A DNA stretch of 64,000 bases from Gammaproteobacteria bacterium (GTDB lineage: Bacteria > Pseudomonadota > Gammaproteobacteria > Pseudomonadales > UBA5518). This document shows positions 50,750-60,349 of this stretch, one piece after another (the stretch's first letter is position 1; every line of letters starts with the position of its first letter). The notes beneath the pieces are model-generated. The model ran no database searches, was not told the DNA's origin, and saw nothing but the letters and a program-made list of their open reading frames with translations. The position numbers and the translations under genes are program-made. The stretch is taken from the NCBI GenBank assembly GCA_016705365.1, contig JADIYI010000008.1, forward strand, positions 1,054,001 to 1,118,000, given 5' to 3'.

Positions 50750-52240
50750 ATGATGAACCGCAGCCAACTCGTCGATCTCGCCCGCCAGGGCTTTAGCCGC
50801 GTGCCGGTGGTCCGCCGCCTGCTGGCCGATCTCGAAACCCCGCTCAGCGCCTACCTGAAATTTGCCGGTCCCTGCAGTTTCCTGCTCGAGTCGGTGGAAG
50901 GCGGCGAAAAATGGGGACGCTACTCGATCATCGGCCTGCCCTGCGCGAGGCGCATCGTGGTGCGTGGTCATCGGGTCGAGGTGCACGATGGCGCCGCGCT
51001 GCTCGAGAGCAGCGAGGTCGATGATCCGCTGGCTTTCGTGCAGGATTATGCGCGCCGCGAAAGGGTGTTCCCGCATGCGGCGCTGCCAATGTTCTCGGGC
51101 GGCCTGGTCGGATATTTCGGCTATGACTGTGCCCGCCTGGTCGAGCGGCGCCTGGCCGCGGGCACTCCGCCCGATGTGCTCGGCACGCCCGATATCCTGT
51201 TGCTGGTGGCGGAAGAGTTCCTGGTGTTCGACAACCTCGCCGGCGCCATCCTGCTCGCGACCACGGTCGACCCGCGCGCCGGCGATGCGGCCGCGCGTGC
51301 CGAGGCACGCCTCGACGAACTGCAACGGCGTCTCGATATGCCGGCGCCGCGTCTGCCACCGATCGATATCGCGGCCGGTGGCGCCGACAGCGCGCGTGCC
51401 CGCGAGGTGGAAGCCTCGTTCGTCTCGGAGTGCGGACGCGAGCGTTACGAGGATGCGGTGCGGCGGATCCGCGAATATATCCTTGCCGGCGACGTGATGC
51501 AGGTGGTGCCGTCGCAGCGTCTCAGCGCGCCGTTCGCGGGCAACCCGGTGAATCTCTACCGGGCGTTGCGCAACATCAACCCCTCGCCGTACCTGTTCTT
51601 TTTCGATCTGGGGGATTTCCAGATCGTCGGCTCCTCGCCCGAGGTGCTGTCGCGGCTGCAGGGCGAAGAGGTCACCGTGCGCCCGATCGCGGGCACCCGC
51701 CGGCGCGGGCGCACGCAAGCGGAGGATCTCGCGCTCGAGCGGGAACTGCTGGCCGATCCCAAGGAGATCGCCGAGCACCTGATGCTGATCGACCTCGGGC
51801 GCAACGATGTGGGGCGGGTTGCCCGCACCGGCAGTGTGGTGGTGTCCGAGCGCATGATCGTCGAGCGCTATTCGCATGTGATGCACATCGTGTCGAATGT
51901 CTGCGGACAGTTGCGCGAGGGTCTGGATGCGATGGATGTGCTGCGCGCCACCCTGCCGGCGGGCACCCTGTCGGGCGCACCGAAGATCCGCGCGATGGAA
52001 ATCATCGACGAACTCGAGCCCTCGAAGCGCGGCATCTATGGTGGCGCGGTGGGATATCTCTCCTGGCACGGCGACATGGATACCGCGATCGCGATCCGCA
52101 CCGCGGTGATCTCCGGCGGTAAACTGCATGTGCAGGCCGGTGGCGGGGTGGTCGCCGACTCCGTTCCCGCCCTCGAATGGGAGGAGACCATGAACAAGGC
52201 GCGTGCGATGTTCCGTGCCGCCGCGATGGTGCTGAATTAA
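50750..52240 (+). CDS. trpE: anthranilate synthase component I TrpE
   Basis: The enzyme makes anthranilate from chorismate in tryptophan synthesis (496 residues). The feedback-binding segment is LLESVEGGEKWGRYS; the catalytic part has GDVMQVVPSQR, PIAGTRRRG, GTLSGAPK and GGGVVADS. No trpG or trpDC follows in this window. A 19-bp perfect palindrome begins 2 bases after the stop. Confidence 0.97.
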   Translation: MMNRSQLVDLARQGFSRVPVVRRLLADLETPLSAYLKFAGPCSFLLESVEGGEKWGRYSIIGLPCARRIVVRGHRVEVHDGAALLESSEVDDPLAFVQDYARRERVFPHAALPMFSGGLVGYFGYDCARLVERRLAAGTPPDVLGTPDILLLVAEEFLVFDNLAGAILLATTVDPRAGDAAARAEARLDELQRRLDMPAPRLPPIDIAAGGADSARAREVEASFVSECGRERYEDAVRRIREYILAGDVMQVVPSQRLSAPFAGNPVNLYRALRNINPSPYLFFFDLGDFQIVGSSPEVLSRLQGEEVTVRPIAGTRRRGRTQAEDLALERELLADPKEIAEHLMLIDLGRNDVGRVARTGSVVVSERMIVERYSHVMHIVSNVCGQLREGLDAMDVLRATLPAGTLSGAPKIRAMEIIDELEPSKRGIYGGAVGYLSWHGDMDTAIAIRTAVISGGKLHVQAGGGVVADSVPALEWEETMNKARAMFRAAAMVLN

Positions 52241-52241
52241 A

Positions 52242-52286
52242 TGGGGTCAGAGTGATTTATTCGGAGGATAAATCACTCTGACCCCA
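52242..52286. repeat. perfect 19-bp inverted repeat (GGGGTCAGAGT type)
   Basis: Arms TGGGGTCAGAGTGATTTAT (52242-52260) and its exact complement (52268-52286) flank the 7-base loop TCGGAGG. Elements with this GGGGTCAGAGT core recur in many proteobacterial genomes near IS200-like/REP transposases. It may also terminate trpE transcription, but no T-tract follows. Confidence 0.85.
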
Positions 52287-52324
52287 GTTATCATCACCCC
52301 ACGTTCACTCAAAAGGATCGACCC

Positions 52325-52969
52325 ATGAAGCTCTACGGTATCTGCCTCTCTCCCTATGTGCGCAAGGTTGCGGTGGTAATAAATGTGAAGGGGCTGGAGT
52401 GCGAGCGGGAGGACGCGTTTCCGGGTTCGCTGTCGCGCGCCATCAGCCCGCTCGGCAAGATCCCCGCGCTGCAGGACGGAGCACTGACCCTGGCCGATTC
52501 CAGCGTGATCTGCGAGTACCTCGAGGAGCAATATCCCGCCGTTGCGATGTTGCCGAAGTCGCCCGCCGACCGGGCACGATCGCGCTGGCTCGAGGAGTTC
52601 GGTGATACCCGGCTCGGTGAACTGTGCGGTGGCGGGATCTTCTTCGAGCGCGTGGTCAAGCAGATCATGCACGGCGAAGGGCCCGACGAGGAGAAAGTCA
52701 GCAATACCATCGACAATCTGCTGCCGCCGATGCTCGATTATCTGGAGAGCGAACTGCCGCCCGACGGCTTCGTGTTCGGCATGCCGGGGATTGCCGACAT
52801 CAGCATCGCGACGCACTTCGTGAACGCGGAGTACGCCGGATACACGGTCGATGCGAGCCGCTGGCCGCGGATCGCGGCGCTGCTGCAGCGGGTCCGCGCG
52901 CTGCCCGGTGTGCAGCGGCAGTTGCAGGAGGAGGCCGCGCTCATGGCGCAAATGGGAGCGGCGAAGTAG
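52325..52969 (+). CDS. glutathione S-transferase family protein
   Basis: The 214-residue protein has a thioredoxin-fold N-terminal domain (MKLYGICLSPYVRKVAVVI, SPLGKIPAL, DSSVICEYLEEQYP) with the Ser/Tyr region and the cis-proline of GSTs. The helical C-terminal domain follows. The substrate is unknown. AAAGGATCG precedes the start. Confidence 0.9.
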   Translation: MKLYGICLSPYVRKVAVVINVKGLECEREDAFPGSLSRAISPLGKIPALQDGALTLADSSVICEYLEEQYPAVAMLPKSPADRARSRWLEEFGDTRLGELCGGGIFFERVVKQIMHGEGPDEEKVSNTIDNLLPPMLDYLESELPPDGFVFGMPGIADISIATHFVNAEYAGYTVDASRWPRIAALLQRVRALPGVQRQLQEEAALMAQMGAAK

Positions 52970-53052
52970 CGGGCTGTTCGGCCTCGCCGAAGACGCCGAC
53001 CCGCGCCAGGGCCAGGGAAAATCCAATCGCTCGGGCGATGCCGGGAGGACCG

Positions 53053-53430
53053 ATGAAGATCACACGGGTCAATCACGCCGCGCTCAATATTGCAGCGGGA
53101 ATAACGGAAGTGGAGCATTTCTATACCCGCCTGCTCGGCATTCCCACGGTGCCGCGGCAACTGCCGCCGGAGTTCGCCGCCAGGGTGCCCGGATTCTGGA
53201 TGCAACTCGGTCAGACCCAGGTGCACATCATCCAGGCGCCGCTCGAGGGGCGTGCACGCGAACCGGTTGGCCCGCATATCGCGTTCTACGTCGATGATCT
53301 CGATGCGGCGGTTGCCGAGCTGGGCGTGGCCGGCATCGAATTCGACCGCTTCGGGGGATTCGTGTTCTTTTCCGACCCGGCCGGCAACACGGTCGAATTG
53401 CAGCAGGATCCCGAACTGCTGCCGGGCTAG
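53053..53430 (+). CDS. VOC-family (glyoxalase-like) protein
   Basis: The 125-residue protein has the paired beta-alpha-beta units of vicinal-oxygen-chelate enzymes: RVNHAALNI with H8, FYTRLLGIPTV, HIAFYVDDLDAA, and FFSDPAGNTVELQQ with the metal-binding E. GGGAGGACC precedes ATG 53053. The substrate cannot be predicted. Confidence 0.85.
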   Translation: MKITRVNHAALNIAAGITEVEHFYTRLLGIPTVPRQLPPEFAARVPGFWMQLGQTQVHIIQAPLEGRAREPVGPHIAFYVDDLDAAVAELGVAGIEFDRFGGFVFFSDPAGNTVELQQDPELLPG

Positions 53431-53627
53431 GAGTCCACCGGTGATTCGCCCTGCGGCCAGCGCGCGCGGCTGCGGGCAGGATCCCTGACTCCTGTGCGGA
53501 AGCTCGTTCTGCCGTCATTTCGCGGGCATTGTCACGGGCGTTGCCAGCCCCGGAACTGTCTGTATACTCGGGTCTCGTTGCCGCGCGGCGCAGTCCGTGC
53601 CGCATTCGTCGAACGCCAGGGGGACGC

Positions 53628-54065
53628 ATGGTTCTGCATGATCTGGGCATGATCAAGCGCATCTTTGGCGGTACCGACAGCCCCGAGGAACTGCGCGAAC
53701 TCTACCGCGAAGCGATGCTGATGACGCTGGCGCGGGCCACCCATGCCGACTCCTACACCAGCCATGTCGAGGTCGAGACGGTGCGCGCGGTCTATCAGCA
53801 TCATGTTGGCGAGGAAATCAGCAGCGCGGATGTGCGCGTGGCGGCGGCATCGGATCTGTTCGAGACCGCGCCGCTCGAGAAATGGCTCGGCGGCGTGTCG
53901 CGACGCCTCGACGAGGCGCACTGCAAGTCAATCGTGAAAGCCCTGATCGAGGTGATCCACGTCGATGGTCACCTGCGAACGGGCGAGGCGGATTTTTTCA
54001 ACATGGTGGTCGGTGCGCTGCGCCTGAGTCCGATCGATATCGTCGAGATATGCGGCGCCGATTGA
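53628..54065 (+). CDS. TerB-like protein
   Basis: The helical 145-residue protein has repeats typical of TerB-like domains, with acidic loops THADSYTSHVE and VIHVDGHLRTGEADF. ATG 53628 has AGGGGGAC upstream. TerB-like proteins often occur with envelope or stress genes; the role here is unknown. The glycosyltransferase gene begins 29 bases downstream. Confidence 0.75.
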   Translation: MVLHDLGMIKRIFGGTDSPEELRELYREAMLMTLARATHADSYTSHVEVETVRAVYQHHVGEEISSADVRVAAASDLFETAPLEKWLGGVSRRLDEAHCKSIVKALIEVIHVDGHLRTGEADFFNMVVGALRLSPIDIVEICGAD

Positions 54066-54094
54066 CAGCGCGCATGCAAGTGCGGGGCTAGTGC

Positions 54095-55333
54095 ATGGCG
54101 AAGCTGCGCCTGTTGTTCGTACACCAGAATTTCCCGGGACAGTTCAAACACCTCGCCCCGTGGCTTGTCAGCCAGGGGCACGAGGTCATCGGCATGGGCG
54201 ATGCGGAGAACCTCAAGAGTCGCAATGCCGCGTGGACGTTTCCGGTCGTCGGCTATACCGCGCGGCCCGCGCAGCAGGGCGCCGGGCACCACTACCTGCG
54301 CTCCTTCGAAGCGGCTATCCGCCGCGGACAGGACGTGACGCGCGCGTGCCTCGAGTTGCGCGGCAAGGGGTATTCGCCGGACCTGATCATCGGGCATCCG
54401 GCGTGGGGCGAGTTGTTGTTCGTTCGTGACGTGTTCCCGCGTGCCAGGCTGGTGTCGTATTTCGAGTTCTTCTACCGTGCCGAGGGCGGTGACGTGGGCT
54501 TCGATCCCGAGTACCCGTCCTCGCTCGATACCGTGTTCAAGCTGCGCATCCGCAACAGTACCCAGTTGCATGCGCTCAGTGAATCCGATGCCGGCATCAG
54601 CCCGACGCAGTGGCAGCGATCGAGTTACCCGGCACGCGAGCAGTCCCGCATCCGGGTGATACACGAGGGGCTCGATACCGATGTGGTACGAGCCGACCCC
54701 GCCGCAAGCTTGCGCCTGGCCGACGGACGGGTGCTGACGCGCGAGGACCAGGTGGTCACCTATGTCAGCCGCCAGCTCGAGCCCTACCGCGGTTTCCATG
54801 TCTTCATGCGCGCGCTTCCGGAGCTGCAGCGGCGCCTGCCGCGTGCCATTTTCGTGCTGGTCGGCGCCGATGGGGTCAGTTACGGCGCACCACCCCCGGC
54901 GCCGCACCAGTGCTATCGCGAGATGCTGCTGGCCGAGGTCGGTACGCACCTCGATACCGCGCGGGTGTATTTCACCGGGCGGATCGCGTACCCCGACTAC
55001 CTGCGGCTGCTGCAACTGAGCCGGCTGCACATCTATTTCACCTATCCCTTCGTGCTGTCGTGGTCGATGCTGGAGGCCATGGCCTGCGGGGCGCCGGTAC
55101 TCGGCTCCTCGACGCCACCGGTGCGCGAGATGATCAGCGAAGGCGAGAACGGCTACCTGTTCGATTTCTTCGATCGTGAACAGCTGGTCGAGCGCGCGGT
55201 GGCGATCCTCGGGCAGGACAACCGCGAGCTGTGTGCCGCGGCCCGGCGCAAGATCGAAGGCGAGTTCTCGTTCCGTGACAACAGCCTGCCGGCTTACCTG
55301 GCGCTGTTGCAGGAGCTGTCCGCGCTGGACTGA
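54095..55333 (+). CDS. glycosyltransferase (GT4-like)
   Basis: The GT-B fold protein has 412 residues. It shows LLFVHQNFPGQFKHLA at the N-terminus, IRVIHEGLDTD in the hinge, and a C-terminal nucleotide-sugar domain with EAMACGAPVLGSSTPPVREM. Enzymes with the FPGQF start are found in polysaccharide and glycan loci. Acceptor and donor are unknown. It converges on hlyD, three bases apart. Confidence 0.88.
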   Translation: MAKLRLLFVHQNFPGQFKHLAPWLVSQGHEVIGMGDAENLKSRNAAWTFPVVGYTARPAQQGAGHHYLRSFEAAIRRGQDVTRACLELRGKGYSPDLIIGHPAWGELLFVRDVFPRARLVSYFEFFYRAEGGDVGFDPEYPSSLDTVFKLRIRNSTQLHALSESDAGISPTQWQRSSYPAREQSRIRVIHEGLDTDVVRADPAASLRLADGRVLTREDQVVTYVSRQLEPYRGFHVFMRALPELQRRLPRAIFVLVGADGVSYGAPPPAPHQCYREMLLAEVGTHLDTARVYFTGRIAYPDYLRLLQLSRLHIYFTYPFVLSWSMLEAMACGAPVLGSSTPPVREMISEGENGYLFDFFDREQLVERAVAILGQDNRELCAAARRKIEGEFSFRDNSLPAYLALLQELSALD

Positions 55334-55336
55334 CGG

Positions 55337-56620
55337 TCAGACTTCGCGAAATGCGCGCAGCAGCGAATCGTGGATCGGGCGCATGATGTATTGCAGCGCG
55401 GTACGCGATTGGGTCTGGATGTAGACCTCGGCCGCCATCCCCGGCTCGAGCGTGGTGATCTTCGCCTCGCCGAGCGAGTCGGCGTCCGGCACGATATGCA
55501 CCTGGTAGTAGGCGCGGCCCTCCTGGTCGGCCAGCACATCGGGCGATATGTAGCTCACCTCGCCGCTCACCATCGGCGTGGTGCGATAGGGCAGGGCGCT
55601 GAAGCGGATATCCGCGTGCTGGCCGATATGCAACTGTTTGATCGCATCGAGCGGTGCCTGGGCCTCGATCAGCAGGTTCACATCCATGGGCACGATATCG
55701 AGCAGCGGTTCGCGCGGGCCGATGGTCGCGCCCTCGGTATGCACCCGCAACGCGATCACCTTGCCGTTCACCGGTGCCACGATGGATTGGCGCGCCAGCG
55801 CGTCGCTGGTCGGCAGCAGTCGCTCGCGCAGCTCCAGCATCGTGACACCGCTCTCCTTGAGTTCCTCGGCCGCCCGCCCCACGTATTCATCGCCAAGCGC
55901 GGCGATGCGCAGCCGCAGGTCATTGATACGCTGTTCGGCGCGCGAGATTTCCGCCTTGCGCTCCTCGGTGCGCGACTGGTATTCGGCCACCAGGCGCTTC
56001 TGGGCAAGGATGCGCACCTCGGCGATGTACTGCTTGTCGTGCAGGGCCTCGTAGCTGCCGAGTTCCTCGACCGCGAGGGCTTCGGCGGTGAGCTCGGTCT
56101 TGCGCTGGTCCGCGAGCGCGCGGATTTCGCGCTGTATCTCGACGATCTGCCCGTTGATCAGGCGGATCTGGTCGTCGAGCGAGTGGCGCCGGGTCTCGAA
56201 CAAGGCGCGTTCGCGGGTCTGGAGTTCGGTGACATCGGCATCCGCGGCGCGCTCGCGCAGTTCCGCCGGAAAACTGATCTCGCGGTTCATGGTGGCCTCG
56301 GCGTGCAGCCGGGCCTGGCGCGCGAGCTGGGCATCCAGCGCGCTGCGCACGATGCCATACTGCGAGCTGACGGCGGCATCTTCGAGCTGGATCAGTGTCT
56401 GGCCGCGGGTCACGCTGTCACCGTCGCGCACCAGGATCGATTTCACGATTCCGCCCTCGTTGTGCTGCACCGTCTTGCGGTTGTTGGCAACCTTGACCAG
56501 CCCCCCGACCACGATGGCCCCATGCAGCGGGGCGGTCGCGCTCCAGATGGCGAGCCCGCCGAACACGATCAGGATGGTCAGCGCGCCGGTGCGTGCTATC
56601 CGCTTGACTTCAATCGACAT
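55337..56620 (-). CDS. type I secretion membrane-fusion protein (HlyD/PrtE family)
   Basis: The periplasmic adaptor has 427 residues: one N-terminal membrane segment (about 12-30), a lipoyl/barrel-sandwich domain (VQHNEGGIVKSILVRDGD), a long coiled coil (about 130-280), and a C-terminal beta domain (RFSALPYRTTPMVSGEVSYI). It is co-transcribed with the ABC transporter 23 bp upstream. The TolC-like partner is not in the window. Confidence 0.93.
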   Translation of the reverse strand: MSIEVKRIARTGALTILIVFGGLAIWSATAPLHGAIVVGGLVKVANNRKTVQHNEGGIVKSILVRDGDSVTRGQTLIQLEDAAVSSQYGIVRSALDAQLARQARLHAEATMNREISFPAELRERAADADVTELQTRERALFETRRHSLDDQIRLINGQIVEIQREIRALADQRKTELTAEALAVEELGSYEALHDKQYIAEVRILAQKRLVAEYQSRTEERKAEISRAEQRINDLRLRIAALGDEYVGRAAEELKESGVTMLELRERLLPTSDALARQSIVAPVNGKVIALRVHTEGATIGPREPLLDIVPMDVNLLIEAQAPLDAIKQLHIGQHADIRFSALPYRTTPMVSGEVSYISPDVLADQEGRAYYQVHIVPDADSLGEAKITTLEPGMAAEVYIQTQSRTALQYIMRPIHDSLLRAFREV

Positions 56621-56643
56621 GCAATGGATTCCGCTTCAGTGAG

Positions 56644-58302
56644 TCACTTGGCCTGGCGCATCGGCAGCACGCGCGCGAGCACTTCATCGCGCGGTCCGAA
56701 TGCATCCATCAGCCCTTCGCGCAGCACCAGTATCCGGTCGATGTTCTCGAGCATCGAGGGGCGGTGGGTCACCAGCACCATGGTGATCCGGTCCTTGTGC
56801 ATGCGTGCCACCACCTGCTGCAGGCAGGATTCGCCTTCACTGTCGAGATTCGCGCTCGGCTCGTCCAGCACCACCAGCCTGGGATTTCCGTACAGCGCGC
56901 GGGCCAGCCCGATGCGTTGCATCTGGCCACCCGACAGCACCACGTTACCGGTGCCGATCACGGTGTCATAACCCGCAGGCAGGCGCAGGATCATTTCGTG
57001 GGCGAGGGTATATTGCGCGGCCCTGACCACGGCATCGGAATCGACCTCGCCAAGGCGCGCAATATTCTCCGCGACGGTGCCCGGAAACAGCTCGACGGCC
57101 TGCGGCATATAACCGAGGTAGGGGCCGATATGGCCGCGGTCGAGGCGCGCGATATCGGCCCCGTCGAGGCGCACCGCGCCCGACGTGGGTGTCCAGATGC
57201 CGACCAGCAGGCGTGCAAGGCTGGATTTTCCCGATGCGCTCGGACCGATGATCGCAAGCGATTCGCCGGGCGCGAGTTCGAATGCCGCGCCGCGCAGGAT
57301 CGGGCGGTCGGGGGACGCGCCCGCGAGCGTGACACGCTCGACCGTGAGGCGTCCCTGCGGTGCCGGCAGGCGCGTATCCGCCTTCAGCAGGCCGGGTTCG
57401 AGGTGCGGTCTGAGGCGGCCGAACGCCGCGCGCGCCTGCACCAGGTTGTTCCAGTTGGCCATCAGGCTCTCGAAGGGCGCGAGTGCCCGCCCGAGAATGA
57501 TCGTGGCCGCGAGCATCACGCCCGGTGTCATGTGGGCGCCGACCACCAGGTAGGCGCCGGCGCACATCATCAGGATCTGCACCAGCTGGCGTATCACCTT
57601 GCTCAGGCTGGTGATGCGCCCCATGCGCTGACCGGTCTCTTCCTGCCCCTGCAGCACCGGGGCGTTGAGCCGCTCCCAGCGGTGCACGAAGCTCGCGGTC
57701 ATGCCGAGCCCGTTCAGCACGTCGGAATTGCGCATCCCCTGGTCGATGAATTGCCCGGCGCGGCGTGCATCGACCTGGACTTTCTCGAGCTGGCCGCGGT
57801 TCAGCTTCTCGTTGCTCCAGGTCAGCGCGAACAGCGTCAGTACGCTGAGCAGCGCGATCACGCCCATCAGCGGGTGAAACAGGAAGATGAACGAGACGAA
57901 GAAAATGCCCCACGGCAGGTCGAACAGCGCGATGATGCTGGGGCCGCCGAGAAAATTGCGTAGCTGCGACACATCGCGCAGCCCGTGCACGTACTCGCCA
58001 CGATTGACCTTCGAGGCGTTGGAAATCAATGCGCCTATCACCCGCTCGCCGAGCAGGCGGTCGATCATCGCGCCGGCGGTCAGCAACAGCAGCCCGCGCA
58101 GATAATCGAGCACGAGCAGGATTGCCAGCATCCCGATCGCGGCGATGGTGAGCATGGTCAGGGTCTCGACACTGCGGCTGACCAGCACCCGGTCGAAGAC
58201 CTGGATCATGTACAGCGGCGGCACCAGCATCACCAGGTTGATGAAAAAGCTGAACAGCCCGGCATACAGGAAGTGGGTGCGGAACTGGCGGAAAAAACTC
58301 AT
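56644..58302 (-). CDS. type I secretion permease/ATPase (PrtD family)
   Basis: The 552-residue ABC exporter has a six-segment membrane domain and an ATPase domain. Walker A is GPSASGKSS, the signature is LSGGQMQRIGLARAL, Walker B is LVVLDEPSANLD, and the H-loop is VTHR. It lacks the C39-like N-terminal domain, as in protease and RTX exporters. ATG 58302 is the family start; the frame is open further upstream. No RTX substrate is visible nearby. Confidence 0.95.
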   Translation of the reverse strand: MSFFRQFRTHFLYAGLFSFFINLVMLVPPLYMIQVFDRVLVSRSVETLTMLTIAAIGMLAILLVLDYLRGLLLLTAGAMIDRLLGERVIGALISNASKVNRGEYVHGLRDVSQLRNFLGGPSIIALFDLPWGIFFVSFIFLFHPLMGVIALLSVLTLFALTWSNEKLNRGQLEKVQVDARRAGQFIDQGMRNSDVLNGLGMTASFVHRWERLNAPVLQGQEETGQRMGRITSLSKVIRQLVQILMMCAGAYLVVGAHMTPGVMLAATIILGRALAPFESLMANWNNLVQARAAFGRLRPHLEPGLLKADTRLPAPQGRLTVERVTLAGASPDRPILRGAAFELAPGESLAIIGPSASGKSSLARLLVGIWTPTSGAVRLDGADIARLDRGHIGPYLGYMPQAVELFPGTVAENIARLGEVDSDAVVRAAQYTLAHEMILRLPAGYDTVIGTGNVVLSGGQMQRIGLARALYGNPRLVVLDEPSANLDSEGESCLQQVVARMHKDRITMVLVTHRPSMLENIDRILVLREGLMDAFGPRDEVLARVLPMRQAK

Positions 58303-58435
58303 CGGGGAAGCCTGGTCAATCGCTGCGGATCGGGTGTTGAAGGAAAGCCGCTCGCCCGGTGTAACGCCCCCGGCTGCCGCGAAGTATAGCCTCCATTGCC
58401 CGTTCGCACCCTGCGCCCGGGCGGGTTCGCCGGTA

Positions 58436-60247
58436 TCAATCGCCGCCGCGCCGCGAGTCTTGATGCGCGCGCAGCGCCGCCAGGAACACCTCGCCGTAAC
58501 GTGCCAGTTTGCGTTCGCCGACCCCCGGCAGGAGCGCCATCTGGCCCAGTTCCCGCGGCCGCTCGCGGCACATGGCCGCCAGGGTGCTGTCATGGAAGAT
58601 CACGTAGGGCGGCACGCCCTGCTCGCTGGCCAGCAGGCGGCGACACTCGCGCAGCGCTTTCCAGAGTTGCGGATCGAGATCGCCGGGCACCGTGGTTCTC
58701 GCGGCCTTCGCCGCCCGCGGCGGAGCGCTGTCGCGGCGCAGTTCCAGCGACTCCTCGCCACGCAGCAGCGGGCGGCATCGTTCCTCGAGCTTCAGCGCGC
58801 CGAACGCGTCCATGTCGACCCGCAGATAACCGCGCGCCACCAGCTGGCGCAGCACCGAGCGCCATTGGTTGACGTCGAGCCCGGTGCCGAGCCCGTAGGT
58901 GGGGAGCGTATCGTGCCCGAACTGGCGGGCGCGTTCGCTGCCGCTGCCGCGCAGCACGTCGATCACATGGTTCACGCCGAAACGCTGGCCGGTGCGGAAC
59001 ACCGCGCTCAGCGCCATGCGCGCGGCCTCGCTGCCGTCCCAGGTCGCCACCGGCGACAGGCAGGTATCGCAGTTGTTGCAGGGTCCGCGGTAGGACTCGC
59101 CGAAGTAGTGCAGCAGCGCCTCGCGCCGGCAACTGGTGATCTCGCACAGGCCGAGCATCGCGTTCAGGCGCTGCTGTTCGGCGCGCCGGTGCCTCTCGTC
59201 GCCCTGCGATTGATCGAGCATCTGGCGCAGCTTGATCACGTCCTGCAGCCCGTAGATCAGCCAGGCGTTGGCGGGCAACCCGTCGCGGCCCGCGCGTCCG
59301 CTCTCCTGGTAATAGGACTCGATGGTCTTCGGCAGATCGAGATGCGCGACGAAGCGCACGTCGGGCTTGTCGATGCCCATGCCAAAGGCGATCGTGGCGA
59401 CCACGATCACGCCCTCCTCGCGCAGGAATCGTGACTGGTTCGCGGCGCGCGTGGCGGCATCGAGGCCCGCGTGATAGGGCAGCGCGGTGAAGCCCTCGCC
59501 ATTCAACCAGCCCGCCACGTCCTCGGTCTTCCTGCGTGACATGCAGTACACGATGCCCGCATCGCGCGGGTGTTCCAGCTTCAGGAAGCGCAGCAGCTGC
59601 TGGCGCGGGTTCTGCTTGAGCTCCATGCGGTAGCGGATGTTCGGGCGGTCGAAGCTGATCACGAACTGGCGCGCGGCACCGAGATCGAGCCGGGTCACGA
59701 TATCGGCGCGGGTCCGCGCATCGGCGGTCGCGGTGAGCGCGATGCGCGGCACCGCGGGAAACTCGCGGTGCAGCAGGTCGAGCTGCAGGTAGTCGGCGCG
59801 GAAATCGTGACCCCACTGCGAGACGCAGTGGGCCTCGTCGATCGCGAACACCGCGACCGTCATGCGCGCGAGCAATTCGAGCATGCGTGGCTGCACCAGG
59901 CGTTCCGGTGCGATGTAGAGCAGATCGAGTGCGCCGTTCAGCGCCTGTTGCTCGACCGCGCGCGCGGCGGCGGCGCCGATGGTGGAATTGAGGTAACTCG
60001 CACGCACCCCGAGCTGGCGCATCGCATCGACCTGGTCCTGCATCAGCGCGATCAGCGGCGAGATCACCACCCCGCAGCCCGGGCGCACCAGCGCCGGTAT
60101 CTGGTAGCACAGCGATTTGCCGCCGCCGGTCGGCATCAGCACCAGGGCGTCGCCGCCCGCGACCAGGGTATCGATGATGTCCTGCTGCGGGGGACGGAAC
60201 GATGGGTAGCCGAAGACGCTATTGAGTATCTGCAGGGCGTTGTTCAT
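58436..60247 (-). CDS. recQ: ATP-dependent DNA helicase RecQ
   Basis: This 3'-5' helicase (603 residues) acts in recombination and fork repair. Walker A is MPTGGGKS, the DEAH box is AIDEAHCVSQWGHDFR, and motif VI is QESGRAGRDG. A zinc-binding RQC region has CEITSCRR and CNNCDTC, and a C-terminal HRDC domain follows (PPYVIFHDSTLAAM). The frame is complete. Confidence 0.97.
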   Translation of the reverse strand: MNNALQILNSVFGYPSFRPPQQDIIDTLVAGGDALVLMPTGGGKSLCYQIPALVRPGCGVVISPLIALMQDQVDAMRQLGVRASYLNSTIGAAAARAVEQQALNGALDLLYIAPERLVQPRMLELLARMTVAVFAIDEAHCVSQWGHDFRADYLQLDLLHREFPAVPRIALTATADARTRADIVTRLDLGAARQFVISFDRPNIRYRMELKQNPRQQLLRFLKLEHPRDAGIVYCMSRRKTEDVAGWLNGEGFTALPYHAGLDAATRAANQSRFLREEGVIVVATIAFGMGIDKPDVRFVAHLDLPKTIESYYQESGRAGRDGLPANAWLIYGLQDVIKLRQMLDQSQGDERHRRAEQQRLNAMLGLCEITSCRREALLHYFGESYRGPCNNCDTCLSPVATWDGSEAARMALSAVFRTGQRFGVNHVIDVLRGSGSERARQFGHDTLPTYGLGTGLDVNQWRSVLRQLVARGYLRVDMDAFGALKLEERCRPLLRGEESLELRRDSAPPRAAKAARTTVPGDLDPQLWKALRECRRLLASEQGVPPYVIFHDSTLAAMCRERPRELGQMALLPGVGERKLARYGEVFLAALRAHQDSRRGGD

Positions 60248-60349
60248 GGGGCGGCATTATCGCCGATATGGACGGCCCGGCACTGCGCTTCATCGAGCGC
60301 AATTCCTCGTTTCGGGATGCCGGGCATGCATCCGGCACCCCGGGACGCT

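Noticed and set aside
52242..52286. Rho-independent terminator for trpE
   Set aside because: The stem is perfect, but no T-tract follows either arm, and the core sequence resembles a dispersed palindromic element.
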